From the NCBI GenBank assembly GCA_015680685.1, contig MNCI01035273.1, forward strand, positions 10,350-74,349: DNA of 64,000 nucleotides. The letters run 5' to 3'. How positions within the stretch are numbered: position 1 is the stretch's first letter; every line of letters begins with the position of its first letter. This document shows positions 47,465 through 60,941 of this stretch, piece after piece. Position numbers and translations under genes: made by a program. The notes under the pieces were generated by a model, which ran no database searches, was not told where the DNA came from, and worked only from the letters and a program-made list of their open reading frames with translations. The DNA is from Gnetum montanum. Its lineage: Eukaryota; Streptophyta; Gnetopsida; Gnetales; Gnetaceae.

Positions 47465-47940
47465 TATCAATGTGCACATATTATTATATTTATTTTAGGA
47501 ATGATTTTGACCTTAGGATTTGTCAAACGAAGTTAATGATTTTCACTATGCCTAGATAGCACATGTTTCAAAAAAAAAGAATCCCCACCAATAGCACCAA
47601 TGATGAGCGGCAAATACCCCTACGCCCAACCATACAAATCATCGAGTGTTCATGTATGATCTAATCGAATTATGTGGACTCTATGTCTTCTGGTACAGTA
47701 GTCTCTAGGAACTAAACTTACCCTAGCAGTTATTCATTGTCTTCCCAATTACACTTATGATATGCAAAGGTATGATTAAGTGTAATTGAGACATATGATT
47801 TTTATTATTTTTATGTTTTATGTTGTGGGTGCCTAAAATAAAGGATGAAAGGAATAAAGTAATTTAATTGCTAATCTAATCTAACTACACCTAACGAATT
47901 CTAACATAAGCAACTGGTCCCACTTGTTGTACACATCCTA
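47465..47940 (-). repeat. Element C LTR end, primer site and leader, apparently inverted by assembly
   Basis: Reads on the minus strand: LTR R/U5 part (47603-47940), then a primer site TGGTGCTATTGGTGGGGA (complement of 47584-47601), then leader. Reverse-complemented, its start continues the LTR that breaks off at 47463 and its end leads into the gag that begins after 47941. Both neighbours are on the plus strand. A mis-oriented contig is the simplest reading; a true inversion exactly between two Ns is unlikely. Confidence 0.75.
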
Positions 47941-47941
47941 N
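47941..47941. other. Single-N contig join
   Basis: Second boundary of the mis-oriented piece; gag coding sequence starts right after it. Confidence 0.9.
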
Positions 47942-50370
47942 AAGTATGTGCTTGATTTCACCTTCATCCTGCATCAAGATGAACAACTAAGATGGTGAGA
48001 TATGGAGGGAAACATTGTAATGCCTCTTAATCGATCTATGCCTAGGATGCTACTTCAAACTCTTAGGAGGTTGGGTATCCAAGATCTTCAAGAAGAGTAT
48101 GTTGGGCATGAGTATGACTACTGGGACTACTATCCCATTGAAACACAATGCATGAGAGATCGACACCAAGAAACACACCATGAGGCTATGAAGGGGAAAT
48201 AGTTCACCAATCCCTTGTTCCTACTCAACTAAAATGATAATGAGGATCCTCCTTATAGGGGTTCTCAACATAAATATTCTCCACCTCTTGATATTGTTGA
48301 TGGGGGCTTGAACCTAAAGCTGCAATACACTATCAATAATCTAGGTTCATGCAAAAGTGGGAGTCAAAGGAGGGGCTCGAGCAAGCAACAAGATGACAAG
48401 AAAGTTGATGAACATGGTTGTGAAAAGTGTAGAGAAGGTGGAAAATACCATGGTGGTGGATATCCTCCTTCCTCTTTTTCCCTCTTTGTCTACATCTTAT
48501 TCTTTCTCTTATAGTTTTAATAGACATGGCAAGAAGGAAAATTGTGATGAAGGTGGATAGCGGGATGACAATAATGATCGTTAGGCCCATCATGAACGAA
48601 GGGGCAGTAGAGGGCATCATAGGTGTCATCAAAATAATGATGATGATGAGCCTTTACTAAAAAATTGGAGTATGCTAAATATCATAGAGGCAATAAACAT
48701 TCCAACTAGGCATGTGAAAGGTAATTAGATCAAGCAACTTGACATGAACAATATCGCTAGATTTGAGAGGGATATAACTTTGATATGCAAACACATCTTC
48801 AAGCCTTTAACAATGCATTTTACTAAAAAAATATTGAAAATGATTAGTAGAAATTAATGTTATTTCTCAAGAAACTCATCAAGGAAGCCAAAAGTTGATA
48901 TCAGTCCTTAGAGCCAGAATTCATCAACAAGTGGAGTACAATGCTACAGCAGTTTAATGATAAATACTAGATGTACTCCCAAGTATCTAATTTGAGAAGG
49001 TAGATCCACATATGGAAACAAGGAATACATGAACCCTTGGATGCTATCATCAACAGATACTATTCTCTCATATGTTGATGCCCTGGCCATGGTTATTCTT
49101 AGAGGGAACAACTTCGCCATATCATAGATGGACACAGATCAGAAATGGGAAGAACTCTTGGGGTCTGTGCCTAAGGAAGACTATCAGAAATTAGAGTCCA
49201 TCATATCCAAAGGCTAATAGAGTAGGTAGCAAAAGAAGAAGGAGAACTAAGGAAATTAAAAAGTGTTGAGGAATATAATAGGGTTCCTTCCATAAAAAAA
49301 ATGGAGGTTCGATTTTGCGACAATGAGGAGGAGTCACCACTTGATGAGGTGGTGCAGCGAAAAATCTTGCTAATCCAAAAATCTATTTTTGATATATCAG
49401 CCAATGTTGATAAATTATGGGACTCTTTGAAAGAAAAATTCCAAACTACTCTAGAAATCGCAAAAGAATTAAGAGAGTAGAGTAGTGACTATAACTATAG
49501 GAGGCAAAAAGAAGCTGGAAATGCCTACCAAAGAGGCAAGGGTATGGCTATGCTAACAGAAGAGGTTTTTGAGTTAGAATTAGATGACAATGGTGGGTGT
49601 GACATCTACTAATATGAACATCCTAAAGAATGTTTCCCTATCATGTTATACTTGTAGGAGTCTAGGATGTATGCATTGAATCCTAGACTGGAAAGAAGGC
49701 AAACACCTAGAAGATCCAAGGTAGTTCCACAAACAACAACAAGCTTATTATCTAAGTGGAGCTCCACCACAACCATATGAGTAATACAAATAGTGGCAAC
49801 ACCCATAGTCATGTGGGATGCCAACACCAAGACAGCAGTACCCTTATAGGTAGCCAAATCTATATGGACACTATGTTTAGCAATTGATGTTTCCACGTGA
49901 CTCTTTTAGTCACACTTTTTTTCAACACCACTAATACCCTCCAAAGTATCATAGAACTCACTCTCCATCTACTAGAGGGGAAACCCCGTATCCCTATCAT
50001 CCTTCTTATCCTTTAGCACATGCTCCTCCACCCTCAACTTAATTACCTCCTACACCATCTATGCAGGGTGAAATACCATCATAGTTGCAACAACGTAACA
50101 CTACTAGGGCTATCAACTTATAGTTTGCTTTTTAGTTGAATGGTTTGAAACCCAAATCTCAAAAATGATAATTCTTTTGATTCAATAGTCCTATAAATTC
50201 CTCATAGACTAATGTGGCTAGTTTCCCTATCTCTCCATCATCATCTACATCAAATCCTTTCAAGAGTCCTTCAAACCAAATGCCTCCTAAGATCTGCATT
50301 GTCATATTAACCAATGTTATATCTATTTGGATTAAGGCTAGCAACCTTTCTAGGAAAAGATCTAACCCTG
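47942..50370 (+). pseudogene. gag: gag of element C, degenerate, 5' end in the inverted piece
   Basis: Begins in the N-terminal domain (YVLDFTFILHQDEQLRW, equivalent to A near 11815), so the start codon is lost or lies at the join. NIVMPLNRSMPRMLLQTL at about 48015-48070. Charged tract near 48330-48450. Capsid at 48890-49190, with stops. Knuckle near 49590-49630 has Cys to Tyr (CDIY, then YEHPKEC). Pro-rich tail to 50370. It shares the layout of A, B and D gag. Confidence 0.75.
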
Positions 50371-51814
50371 AAAGTCCTCTCATCTACTTGCAGATCACTA
50401 GACATGAGCCATGCAAGGCTCTTCTTGATTCAAGTTCTAGTGTTAATCTAATTTCTCATGACATGTACAAAGCATGGAACCTGCCATCTCTCAATAAGAG
50501 TAATATTTATCTAGAATTGACAAACTAGTCTATCACTATTCCTTTGGGACTTGTGGAGGACATTGTGATCACTATTTGTGGGTTGTCATAGCCTACTAAT
50601 TTTCTAGTGATCAAGGTTGACAACTATAAGGGAGACTTCCCAGTTATTATGGGAATGACATGATTGAGAATTTTTTATGCATGAATGGGCATAAGAGATC
50701 TCTCATTGGAAATTTTCAAGGAGAATGAATTTAGAATGATTGAGAAGAAAATAGTTCTATGCATTACGTACAGCGATACTGGGTGCAACTATGTGCAGAA
50801 AATTTGGTCTATTAATAGCACATCCATCAAAACATATAGACAGTGTGTAGATGAATCTAAAATCCAAAGGTGTCTGTACACAACAACCCTAAAACTAGAG
50901 GGAATTTAGTAGCTAATAGCTGATCTTGGAAAAAGCACACTTTGCATGGAAGCTGCTGAGAGTCTAACATGTGTCTATATTGAAAGCATGGATAAACTAG
51001 AGCAAATTCATTACTAACTCTTTGATGATGCAAATGATGATACCAATTGGGTAGACTTGGAAATCCCATAAAGTTTTAAACAAGAGCACTTAGAGTTGAA
51101 AACTCTACCTATCGACATGGAGTATGCATTTTTGAAAAATTGAAAGATGGTAATAATCAATGCTAATCTTGCTCTTGAACAAAAATAGATGCTGTTGAAG
51201 GTGGTCAAAAAATGGCCAATAGTCTTTGCTTGGTCATATCCTAAACTCACAAGGATTGATCCTAGGAAATGCTAGCATTGTATCTACATCGATCCAGCCA
51301 TGAAGCCAAAGAGGTAGCCACAGTAGTGGGTGAATCCCAAATTGAAACAAATCATCAAAGAGAAAATTGAACAACTCCTCAAAGTAGGGTTTATCTATCC
51401 CATTGTGGATAGTGAGTGGGTTAGTCCACTCATGAAGGTGCCAAGGAAAGGTGGCAAGTGGTAGTTCTGCATCAACTTTCAATTGTTGAATATGGAAACA
51501 CTTAAAGATCACTTTCCATTGCCATCTGTGGATCAAGTGTTAGACACTATATCTGGGCATTACTATTATAGTTTTCTAAATGGTTATAATGGCTATAACA
51601 AAATCTAGATCACGCTAGAGAATTAGGCCAAAACAACATTCATGAGTCCCTAGGGAACTTTTGCATATCAAAAGATGCCTTTTGGTCTACGAAATGCTCC
51701 TACAACATTCCAAAACTTAATTCTGAGCATTCTTTTAAGCAAGAAATTGGTTGTAGGGTGGAAGTCTTCATGGATGACTTCTCCACCTATGACGTTACAT
51801 TTGAGCAAGCCTTA
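50371..51814 (+). pseudogene. pol: pol of element C, first part (PR and RT), split by element D
   Basis: Protease: ALLDSSSSVNLISHDMYKAW near 50415-50475; the Gly of Asp-Ser-Gly is Ser (GGT to AGT at 50433-50435). RT from about 51090: EQLLKVGFIYPIV, then GYNGYNKI, PFGLRNAPTTFQN (51675) and FMDDFSTYD near 51768-51795 in another frame. At 51814 element D interrupts the gene; the reading resumes at 61683. Numerous stops. Confidence 0.8.
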
Positions 51815-52637
51815 TGATGAGTGGCGAGGTGTCCCTACATTTAACCATACAAATCATAAGAGTTCACATGTAATCTAGTCAAAATTTGCAAACCTTAAGT
51901 TCTTAAGTATACTGGTTTTAAGGAAGTGAAATCTAATTGGAACGATTGTTTTCTTCTCAGTTCCACTTATGAGGTACAAATATATGGTTAAGTGCAATTG
52001 AATATGTGATTTTTTATCATTTTATATTTTATAAGTTTAATCGCCTAGAATAAGAATGAAAGGTAGAGGAATTTAATATCTAATTAATCTAATTCTTAAC
52101 TAGCCTAACACAAGTATCCATTCCCACTCTTCGAACACATCTTGAATGCATATAGCGTTCCTAGGTTACCAAACATTAAGTGTTTCTAGATTATCAAGTG
52201 CTACACGTATGCTCTACGTGGTCATGCTCATGTTCATTAACAACTAGCAATTAATTGCTTAATAAAATGCAGTATAGTAAAGTGCATAAATATTAAAAGA
52301 ATTAAAGGAAACATTAATCTATTCTTAGTGTTGCAACAATTATCAAAAGGATTCATCTTTATTTTTGTTACACTGCTATGCTTAGGTACATTATGCTTGA
52401 ACAAAGATTTTTACACACTTAGACTCTTATTGCGGGCACTCAAAAAATATTCTAACTTTGGAGAAAATAAACTACAAGAGCTTTGCTATGCTATGACAAA
52501 GACTATATGAAAATCATGTGCCCAAGTGCTAAATTTATAAGTCAGCATATACGCCATGATATTAGATATTCGACATCGCATCTTGGACTCTGATATTGGG
52601 TATTTGATATTGAAGCATAACAAAACACAATTCATCA
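51815..52637 (-). repeat. Element D 3' LTR
   Basis: Plus-strand start TGATGAGTGG, end AATTCATCA. 823 bp. Next to it TACCCCCAT (52638-52646), the complement of the polypurine tract. It holds about 82 bases (near 51878-51958) that are missing from the partner LTR. Confidence 0.9.
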
Positions 52638-52646
52638 TACCCCCAT

Positions 52647-54599
52647 GATTGAATGAGAAGTCATCCTCGAGTGAACAAGAGGAGGAACTAGTTTCTTAAA
52701 AAATATTGGGAAGGTATGGGATTATTGACTAACATGCAACTTGACTCAGATGGAACAAATAGACTCTAAGTGCTCAAGTATACATATTTACAATGTTTTA
52801 AAAAATTAGGTGTTCATGAAAATAGAATTGAACACCCTAGAAAAAACTGACATCCAATGTCTCTGACAGTTGAAGAGCGAGGGAGAAGATTCAATGACCA
52901 TGAAGGGTCTTCATCACATGATGTTGCTGCATCATCCTTATCAAAGATAGTTCCACTTTTAATCCATACTTCCCACTACAATCAGAACAAAATCATGCAT
53001 TAGTATGCAATGTGTAATGTATAGCTGTTAAGTACCTTATCTCGTCAGTGGTTACACTTGGCTGGTTTGTGATTATGGTGGATTGATTTCATTAATAGTG
53101 TTAATAGGAAGGTTGAAAATGAGGTGAAATGGATAAGTGGTTGATTAAATTTTGAAAAGTTCAAATGTAATGAAATGCTTGAAGAGGGTTTAAGAATTCA
53201 CTACAATAGAAAGAGAATTTTACTGAAAATTGTTGTGATGATAAGCACAATTAGATGTCATTGATAGGACAAACAAAAGGATTTGATTGTAATGATGTTT
53301 AAGGATAAAAAAATTAGCTAACCCAACCAAAAGATATGCAAGTGGATCCTCCCCAAAGTAGGCACAAGCCTTTTATTACCCTTGCATAACTTCAAATCAA
53401 GGAGTTCGTGGGCTCCATGAATGATTAATGATTACAAAATATAAGTACAAAAACCTGGAAGAAACTACCTAAGAATTTCAACACATCAAACTAAGACATC
53501 AAACAAGAACATGAAACTGGCAGTGAGGTGAGACATGGAAAGCATAGATGAATGAAAGAGAGTGACGTGGATTTTTTAATTAGGGTCACATGAAGTCCCT
53601 TGTGAAGTTTGTGGTTAAATTACTTGATAAAATCGATCTATAGGCTAGACCAAAATCAGCCACTTTTAGTGACTTCGCATCTCCATTCTAAGACTAGTCC
53701 ACCCCCTTAAGACATAAGAGTGCTCCCATAGAACAACCCCTGTTCCTTATTAGAGAAGAAAAAATAAGTGAGGAAGGGCCTTAGTTAGAGGGGACCTTTA
53801 GGCATAGGTAACATGTCTCTTTAGTCCCATAACTAGTGCTTGTAGTCCATTTATTTTGTCTAAGGGATGTGCTTTGAATTCCCATTGGGGGGGTTTTTTT
53901 ATGATGATGGGAACCACACCATGAGAAGACTTATTTAACTTCTTATTATTGGTCAACATGGAACAATAAGAAATCCATGAAAACACGCATGCACCCAAGT
54001 AAGTAGAAAGACACAAAGAGTATCGAATCCCCTTGAAGGCACACCCTATTCAAACCTTTGGATCTTTTTCAAATCTAGAAACTAGGAAAGTCATAAGTTC
54101 ATTAATAATTTTATTAATGAAAAAGAGAATGCACATTTCTAAAACAAAGAAAACCATAGAGTTTGTGGATGGGTGGATATTGTGGACTCATTGCCTATTT
54201 CATGAAAAAGAATGCATGTCCTAGTTATCAATAACAAAATTCAAAGCTAAAATCTAGACACCAACAATCAAATGATTGAATAGTACATACCACCATCAAG
54301 CTACGAATTACCACTGTGCCTGGCACTTATTAACAAAAAGTTAGGAAATCACACCAAAATAAAAGAAAATATAAAAGAAAATGTAGAATATTCAAGAAAT
54401 AGCAAATTTACTAACAATGGTGCAAAACAAAAATTAGAAAAGACTAATAACATGAAAAGAAAAGATGTAAAATAAAAATTGTGCAAAACAAAAAGTTGTA
54501 AAAGTAACAAGGTGTAAAACAAAAATAGGCAATTCTAAGGAGCTACTTATATAATTAGCATGGATGGTCATCTTTTCCATGACTAAGTTGGAAGGAGGA
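52647..54599 (-). other. 3' non-coding region of element D
   Basis: No coding sequence recognised. Matches the non-coding region of A and B in parts (GGGCCTTAGTTAGAGGGGAC near 53779-53798). CACTACAATCAG near 52975 corresponds to the acceptor-like site before B's extra ORF, but the ORF itself is absent. Several A-rich runs at 54350-54530. Confidence 0.55.
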
Positions 54600-57500
54600 G
54601 ATCCAAAATATTGAGCGTGGTTGTCCATCCCATTAGGCATTTTTTGCATTAGCTAGTTAAGGCTTGTGGAAATGTTTGACTTGTTGTATGTTAACTAATT
54701 GTTGCTTGTTTGGGCTTTCACATTTGTAGATAATCATGGCCCTAGAAGAAAATTTTTTATAAATTATATAAGATCCTTCCCACAATGTCTGGAAATTAGG
54801 TCATTGAGATATGTGTGTGGGGTTCCAGTAGAAGACCTTATCTTTTGGTTGAAATTTGACTTTTCTAATTTTAAGGTCATGGTGCTTTTTTTTGAATGCC
54901 TTGTGCAATTCATTAGATGATAAGGCCACCAATTGGTTTTCATCTAGCAATTTAAGAGTCATTAAGCTTTTCCTTTGCACTAGACTTAAGTCAAGGTCAA
55001 GGTCATAGGTTGTTGAATGTGTATAGAGCTCAGATTGAACAGGGAGTGTTGGTAATCTTCTGTACACTAGCTCATAGGTAGAATAGCCTATAGGAAGTTT
55101 CCATGTTGAGCGGTAGGCCTAGAGGGCATTTTTGAGTCTTGTGCTCTAGTATTTTCTATATTCGTTGATAGTTCTCATTAGTATCTTTGTGATTTTCTTG
55201 TTTGTAACCTTAGCTTGGCCATTGGCTTGGGGGTGGTAGGGTGTCATGAGTTTATGTTCAACCCCTAAGTATTGCATAATCTTCTGAAAAGTAGTGCCTA
55301 TAAAGTGAGTTTCATTATTAGTAATTAATGCATGTGGTAAGCCAAACCTATTTACAACATTTTGTTGTACAAACTGAGTAACAATAGAAGATGTACAATC
55401 AGTGATGACTATTGCTTCTACCCATTTCGTACAATACTCAATGGCAACTATGATGTATGCCTTTCCATTTGACATGGGCATGATAGAGCCCATGAAATCA
55501 ATACCCCCAGATGTTGAAGGGTTCTAGTAGTTAAATTCACTATTGAGTTTTCTCCATTCTAGCAGTCATTCCACCATCTCGTTGGCAGTGATCACAAGAG
55601 TGGACATATTGGTGAGCATCCATAAAGAGTGTTTACCAATAGTACCTTGCCATTAGGATTTTAATGGTCATGCATCTCCTAGCATAGTGGCCCTCATAAG
55701 GACCCTCATGAGCATTCTGGAGAATGCATAGTTGATTAGCATTAGGGACACAAAATTAAACTAGGCCATCATCGCACACCTTGTAAAGGTGCCCATTGAT
55801 CTCCATGAAGCATTTTCCTTGGTGAAGAAACTGTTGTTTCTTCCAGTGGTCCAACCCTTATGGCATCTCTTTGGTAAGAAGTGAGAATGTCATCATACCA
55901 TTTAGGCTCATTGGGCAATTGTTCAATTATAGCCTTGGAAAAGAGGAGTTCATTAGGAAATAGATCAAATAGTGTGCTTTCTTCCTCTTTTCTATCCCAT
56001 CATAACTAAGACAAGTGATCAACAACCTTATTCTCAATTCCCTTTTGATATGCCATCATAAGATTGAGTTCTTGTAAGATCACTAGCCACCGTATGACAC
56101 AGGGGATCATCGTTGGCTTGTTCATCAAGAAGTGGATGGAACTGTGGTTCATGTGTACAAATACTTTGTATCCAAGCACATAATGCCTAAACTTCTCTAG
56201 AGTAAACACCATTGCAATCAATTCTTTTTCTGTGATGATGTAGTTCAATTTTGCACCCACAATGCTTAGACTTGTGCAGTGGATGTAATATGGATGTTTC
56301 TTGTCATCCATCTATGAAAGCATAGCTCCTAAGGCATAATTTTATGCATCTTTCATAACATGAAATGGTCTAAACCAATTAGGTGCTTGTAGAATTGGAG
56401 TTTCTACAAGTTTCTACTTCAATTACTAGAATGTTTTTTCACATTCAGTAGTCTAGATAAATTGTGCATCTTGCTTTGTTAGCTCAACCAATGGTTTTGT
56501 GATCTTAGAGAAATTCTTTATGAATCACTAGTAGTAGCTAGTATGTCCAAGGAATGACTAAACATCTTTGATGGTTTCTGGTTGGTAGGTAATTCCTTGG
56601 ATGACCTTTATTTTCTTAGGGTCTAGCTCAATTCCTATTTGTAATATTCTATGTACCAATACAATGCCTTCCTAGACCATCAAATGACTCTTTTGCCAAT
56701 TGAGTTAAACATTTGTTTCAACACATCTTTTCAAAACTTGCTCAAGGCGATCCAGGGATTACTCAAATGTAGCTCCATAGGTGGAGAATTCATCCATGAA
56801 GATTTCTACATCGGTACCAATTAGATGTTCAAAAATGGTTAAGACCAAGTATTGGAATGTAGCAGGGGCATTGCACATACCAAAAGGAATATTGCAATAT
56901 GCAAAAGACCCCCAAGGACTTGTGAATTTTGACTTGGCCTAGTCCTCTGGTGTGATCTGGATTTGGTTATAGCCACTATAACCATCTAGAAAATTGTAGT
57001 AGCAATGCTCAGATATTGTGTCTAGCACCTGATCAACAAATGACAATGAAAAATGGTCCTTGAATGTTGCTATATTTAGTAGCTGAAAATTAATGTAGAT
57101 CTACCACTTGCCTCCTTTCTTTAGCATAATCATAAGTGGACTAACTCACTTGTTATCTACAATGGCATAGATGAACCCTACCTTAAGGAGTTGTTTAATT
57201 TCCTTCTTGACGATTTTATTTAGTTTGGTATTTTGTCATCCTTTTGGCTACCTCTTTGGCTTCATGGCCAAATCAGTGTAGATACGATGCTAGCATATCC
57301 TAGGATCAATCTATGTGAGTTCAGGATATGACCAAGCAAAGGTTATTAACCATTTTCAACTACTTTTGATAGCATCTTTTTTTGTTTTGAAGTAAGGTTT
57401 GCATTGATTATTACTATCTTTCCATTTTTTAAGAACACATATTCCATGCTGGTTGATAGAGTTTTTAATTCAAGGGGCTCTTTCTTGAAATTTTCATGAA

Positions 57501-58200
57501 TTTCCAACTCTCCCTAGTAGGTATCATCAATTGCATAATCAGAGAGTTGGTGATGAACTTGCTCCAATTCATCCATGCCTACAACACATGCATATGTTAG
57601 GCTCTCAGTAGATTCCATGCAAAGTGTGGTCCTTTTAGAATTATTGGTCAACCACTAGGTGCCCTCTTGTTTTGTGGATATTGCATACAGACACCTTTGA
57701 ATATCTACTTCTAGTGCACACTACTTACATGCAAAGATGGATGCTCATTTTACGGATTAGAGTTTCTACACACAATTGTACCCTGTATTACTATACGCAA
57801 TGCATGGAACTAGCTTCTTCTCATTCTTCCCAAATGCATTTTCTTTAGATATTTCTAAGGAAAGATCTCGAATGCCCATTCTTGTATCAACAATGCTTAG
57901 CCATGCCCTTCCCATGATGATTGGGAAGTCCCCTTTGTAGTTCTCCACCTTGATTACTAGCAAATTAGCAAGATAAGACCACCCATAGACAATGGTTACA
58001 ATGTCTTCTACTAGTTCTAATGGAACAGTGATGGAATAAATTGCTAATTCTAATATGATATTGCTCTTCTTGAGAGGTTGTAGGTTCCACGTAGTATACA
58101 TTTCATGAGAAATTAGGTTGACATTAGAACCTGAGTTAAGAAGAGCCTTACACAGTTCATTCCTAGAAATCTACAAATAAATAAGAGGACTCCCATGATC
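54600..58200 (-). pseudogene. pol: pol of element D (PR-RT-RNaseH-INT), inactive
   Basis: Minus-strand order. Protease at 57740-58190: the active site reads Leu-Leu-Asn-Ser-Gly (GAC/GAT to AAC at 58135-58137), then SNVNLISHEM. RT at 56480-57520 with SGYNQI and a catalytic box FMDEFSTYG (56786-56800), where the second Asp is Glu. RNase H at 56006-56311 is open (TEKELIAMVFTLEKFRHYV). Integrase: SCDHCQRDGG zinc part near 55575-55620; core 55146-55500 with first Asp kept (GGIDFMGS), second Asp to Asn (ITNNETHF) and Glu to Lys (QAKVTNKKI). C-terminal part at 54801-55067 (KVFYWNPTH). Confidence 0.87.
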
Positions 58201-60782
58201 TACTAATTTCCTGAGAAGGTTTCTAGCATAGATCCAATTAGATATAACATGAGTAAGCATAGTAGTATGGATCATGGGTGATATTTGATTTGAAGGGGAC
58301 CTGAAGGTATTTGATATAGAGGAAGATGGAGAAACATGGTTGCCAACTATAGGTGTATGTGAGGGCTTAGGTGGATTGTAGGGTCGGAAGAAAGGTCTTT
58401 TCTTTGATTGAGTGTCTAAACCACTTAGTTGATCAATCGGTTGTAGATTAACAACCCTAGTAGTGTTGCATTATTGTTGTTGAGTTGGGAGTTCACCCTG
58501 TAGAGGTGGAGCAAGTGATAGCTATGTGGATGATGGAGGAAGATGTGTAGGAATAGGAAAAGGATAAGCATAAAAGGTGGTATCCCTTCTTGCATGTGGA
58601 GAATGAGTTCGATAATAATCAAAAGGATGGTAGTGAGATTGGAAAGTAGAAACGTGACTAGAAGAGTCACGTGGAGACAAGGGTTATTGAATGTAGTACC
58701 CATATGGATTAGGCTATTTATATGAGTATTACTACCTTGGCAGTGCTAGTGCCCATGACTATGGTTTCTGCTACTATTGATACTACTCATATGATTAAGG
58801 TGGAGTTCCACTTGGATAATATTATTATGGCTAGTGGAACTACTTAGAATTACCTTGAGGATAAGGCAATGTTCTAGGTGTTTGCCTTTTTGCTAGTCAT
58901 GGATTCAAGGCATATGCCCTAGATTCTTGTAGATGTGACACAATAGGATAACATCCCTTAGGATGTTCATAATGGTAGATGTCACATCCACCATCATCAT
59001 CTAAGTTAGTTCCTACAACTTCCTCTATTACAACAATCTTGCCCTTATCTCTTTGAATGGAACATTCAACTTTCTTGCACCTCCTTTGCTCATGATCACT
59101 ACTTTGTTCTTTGGACTCTTCAGCAATTTTTAGGATAGTTTGAAATTTGCTATCGACAGAGTCCCATAATTAACCAATCTTGGCCATAATTTTAGATTGA
59201 AATTTTTGAAATGGTAAGGTTTTTTGATTTATCACCTCATTGAGTAATGATTCTTTCTCACTATCATAGAATTGAACCTTCCTCTTTTAAATGGAAAGAT
59301 CGTAGTTGTACTCTTTTACACTTTATCATTTTCTTAATTCACCTTCCTCTTTAGCTACCTACTCAATCAATCTTTGGATTTGATGGGCATTTAATTTTGA
59401 TAGTTTCCCTTAGGCATAGATGCTAAGGGTTGTCCTTGTTTTTTATCGAAGCTCGTCTACAATGTGGCGAAGGTGGTCTAGTTGAGAATAACCATGGCCA
59501 GGACATCTGTGCACTAAGAAATAGTATCAACCAATAGCAACATCCAAGGGTTCGTGTATCCCTTGTTTCCATCCTTGGATCTACCTCCTTAAGTTAAACA
59601 TCCAAGAGTATGTTTGATATTTGTCATTGAACAATCCAAGAATTGTACTTCATCATTTGATAGATTCTAGTTCTAAGGATTGGTATCAATTTTTTGCTTC
59701 TTTAATGAGTGTCCTTGGAAAAAGCTTTAGCTTCTACCACTCATTTTCTATATTTTGCAAGGCACATGCATCTTGAAAAGCTTAGAGATGGTTTTGTGGA
59801 TCTGAGTTGTAACCCCCTTCAAATTGAGGAATATTGTTCATGTATAGTCTTTTGATTTGACTATCCTTTATGTGCCTTATGGGAATTCTCACTACCTTTA
59901 TAATGTTGAGCATACTCCAAGTAGCAAGTAAAGGCTCATCGAGGCCATGATTCTAGTGCCTACAATGCCCTCTACTACACCTTCATTCATGGTGTTGTGT
60001 CTCTCTTATATGCCCACACCCTTTTTCTTGACTTGTCTGATGGTCCCTTCTATCATATCAATCCTGTCAATCACCTCCATCACGATTGCATCCTTTGTGG
60101 TTGTGATTAGAGCCAAAAGAAGAAGATGATGAAGATGAAGATGAAGAAGAAGGAGGACTAGCACCATCACGGTGCTTGATACCTCCTCTTCAGTGATTGT
60201 GGACATGATCATGATCTTGTTTCTTGTTTGTATCCCTACCCTAACTTTCCTCCTTGGATCCTCCTTTGTCATTGGTTCCATTCTTGCTAGAACTAGGATT
60301 GTGAATTGTGGATTGCAGGTTTTGGTTTTGACCTCCTTGATTGAAGTTAAAGAGAACAATTTCACTAAATAAAAAAACCCTAGAGAGGGATTCTTCACCA
60401 TCTTTTTGATATAGCAGGAATGGAAAATCATTAAACCATTTTCCCTTCATAGATTCATAGCGTTGTTCCAATTGGTGATCCCTAAGATGGTGTGCCTCAA
60501 TAGGATGATAATCCCTAGTGTCATTATCCTGCACAATGTACTTAGCATGAAGTCCTTAGAGACCTAATCGTATAAGCATTTGTTGGAGCATTGTAAGAAA
60601 AAATTGATCCAAGTGATAACATGATGTTGCCCTTCATGTCACGCCACTACAACTGTTCATTGTAGTGTAGGATGAAGGTGAAATTGGATACATACTCATT
60701 AGGATGAGCATATACCACTCTATATTGGTTGATGTACTCCTTCAAACTTGGGTGGAGAATCACTCCTGTGAGAAGAGGACAT
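58201..60782 (-). pseudogene. gag: gag of element D, degenerate
   Basis: Starts MSSSHRSDSPPK at 60782, like MSSSSHKSTSPP of A. N-terminal domain to about 60430; charged and His/Asp-rich tract 60050-60270; capsid about 59470-59770 with stops; knuckle near 58957-58997 reads CDIYHYEHPKGC (Cys to Tyr); Pro/Gln-rich tail 58240-58620. The long ORFs on either strand at 60006-60431 come from the repetitive charged tract read in other frames. Confidence 0.75.
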
Positions 60783-60922
60783 TTTCTATTAGAAAATAAA
60801 AATGTAGTGTGCTTTTAGAAATTGTTGTAGTAATTTTAAAGTATGATATAACTCTAAGGTCATTCCAAAAATTTTGAATAATTTCCACTAAGTCCTAGAT
60901 AGCACATGTAACAACTAAAAGG

Positions 60923-60940
60923 TCCCTAGCAGTGATGCCA
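60923..60940 (-). other. Primer binding site, tRNA-Asp type (element D)
   Basis: On the minus strand TGGCATCACTGCTAGGGA. Six differences from the tRNA-Asp complement, all transitions and five of them C-to-T or G-to-A. Confidence 0.65.
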
Positions 60941-60941
60941 A

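Noticed and set aside
60006-60431. 141-codon minus-strand ORF
   Set aside because: Alternative frame of the charged, repetitive tract of element D gag; hydrophobic and Met-rich only because of the frame.
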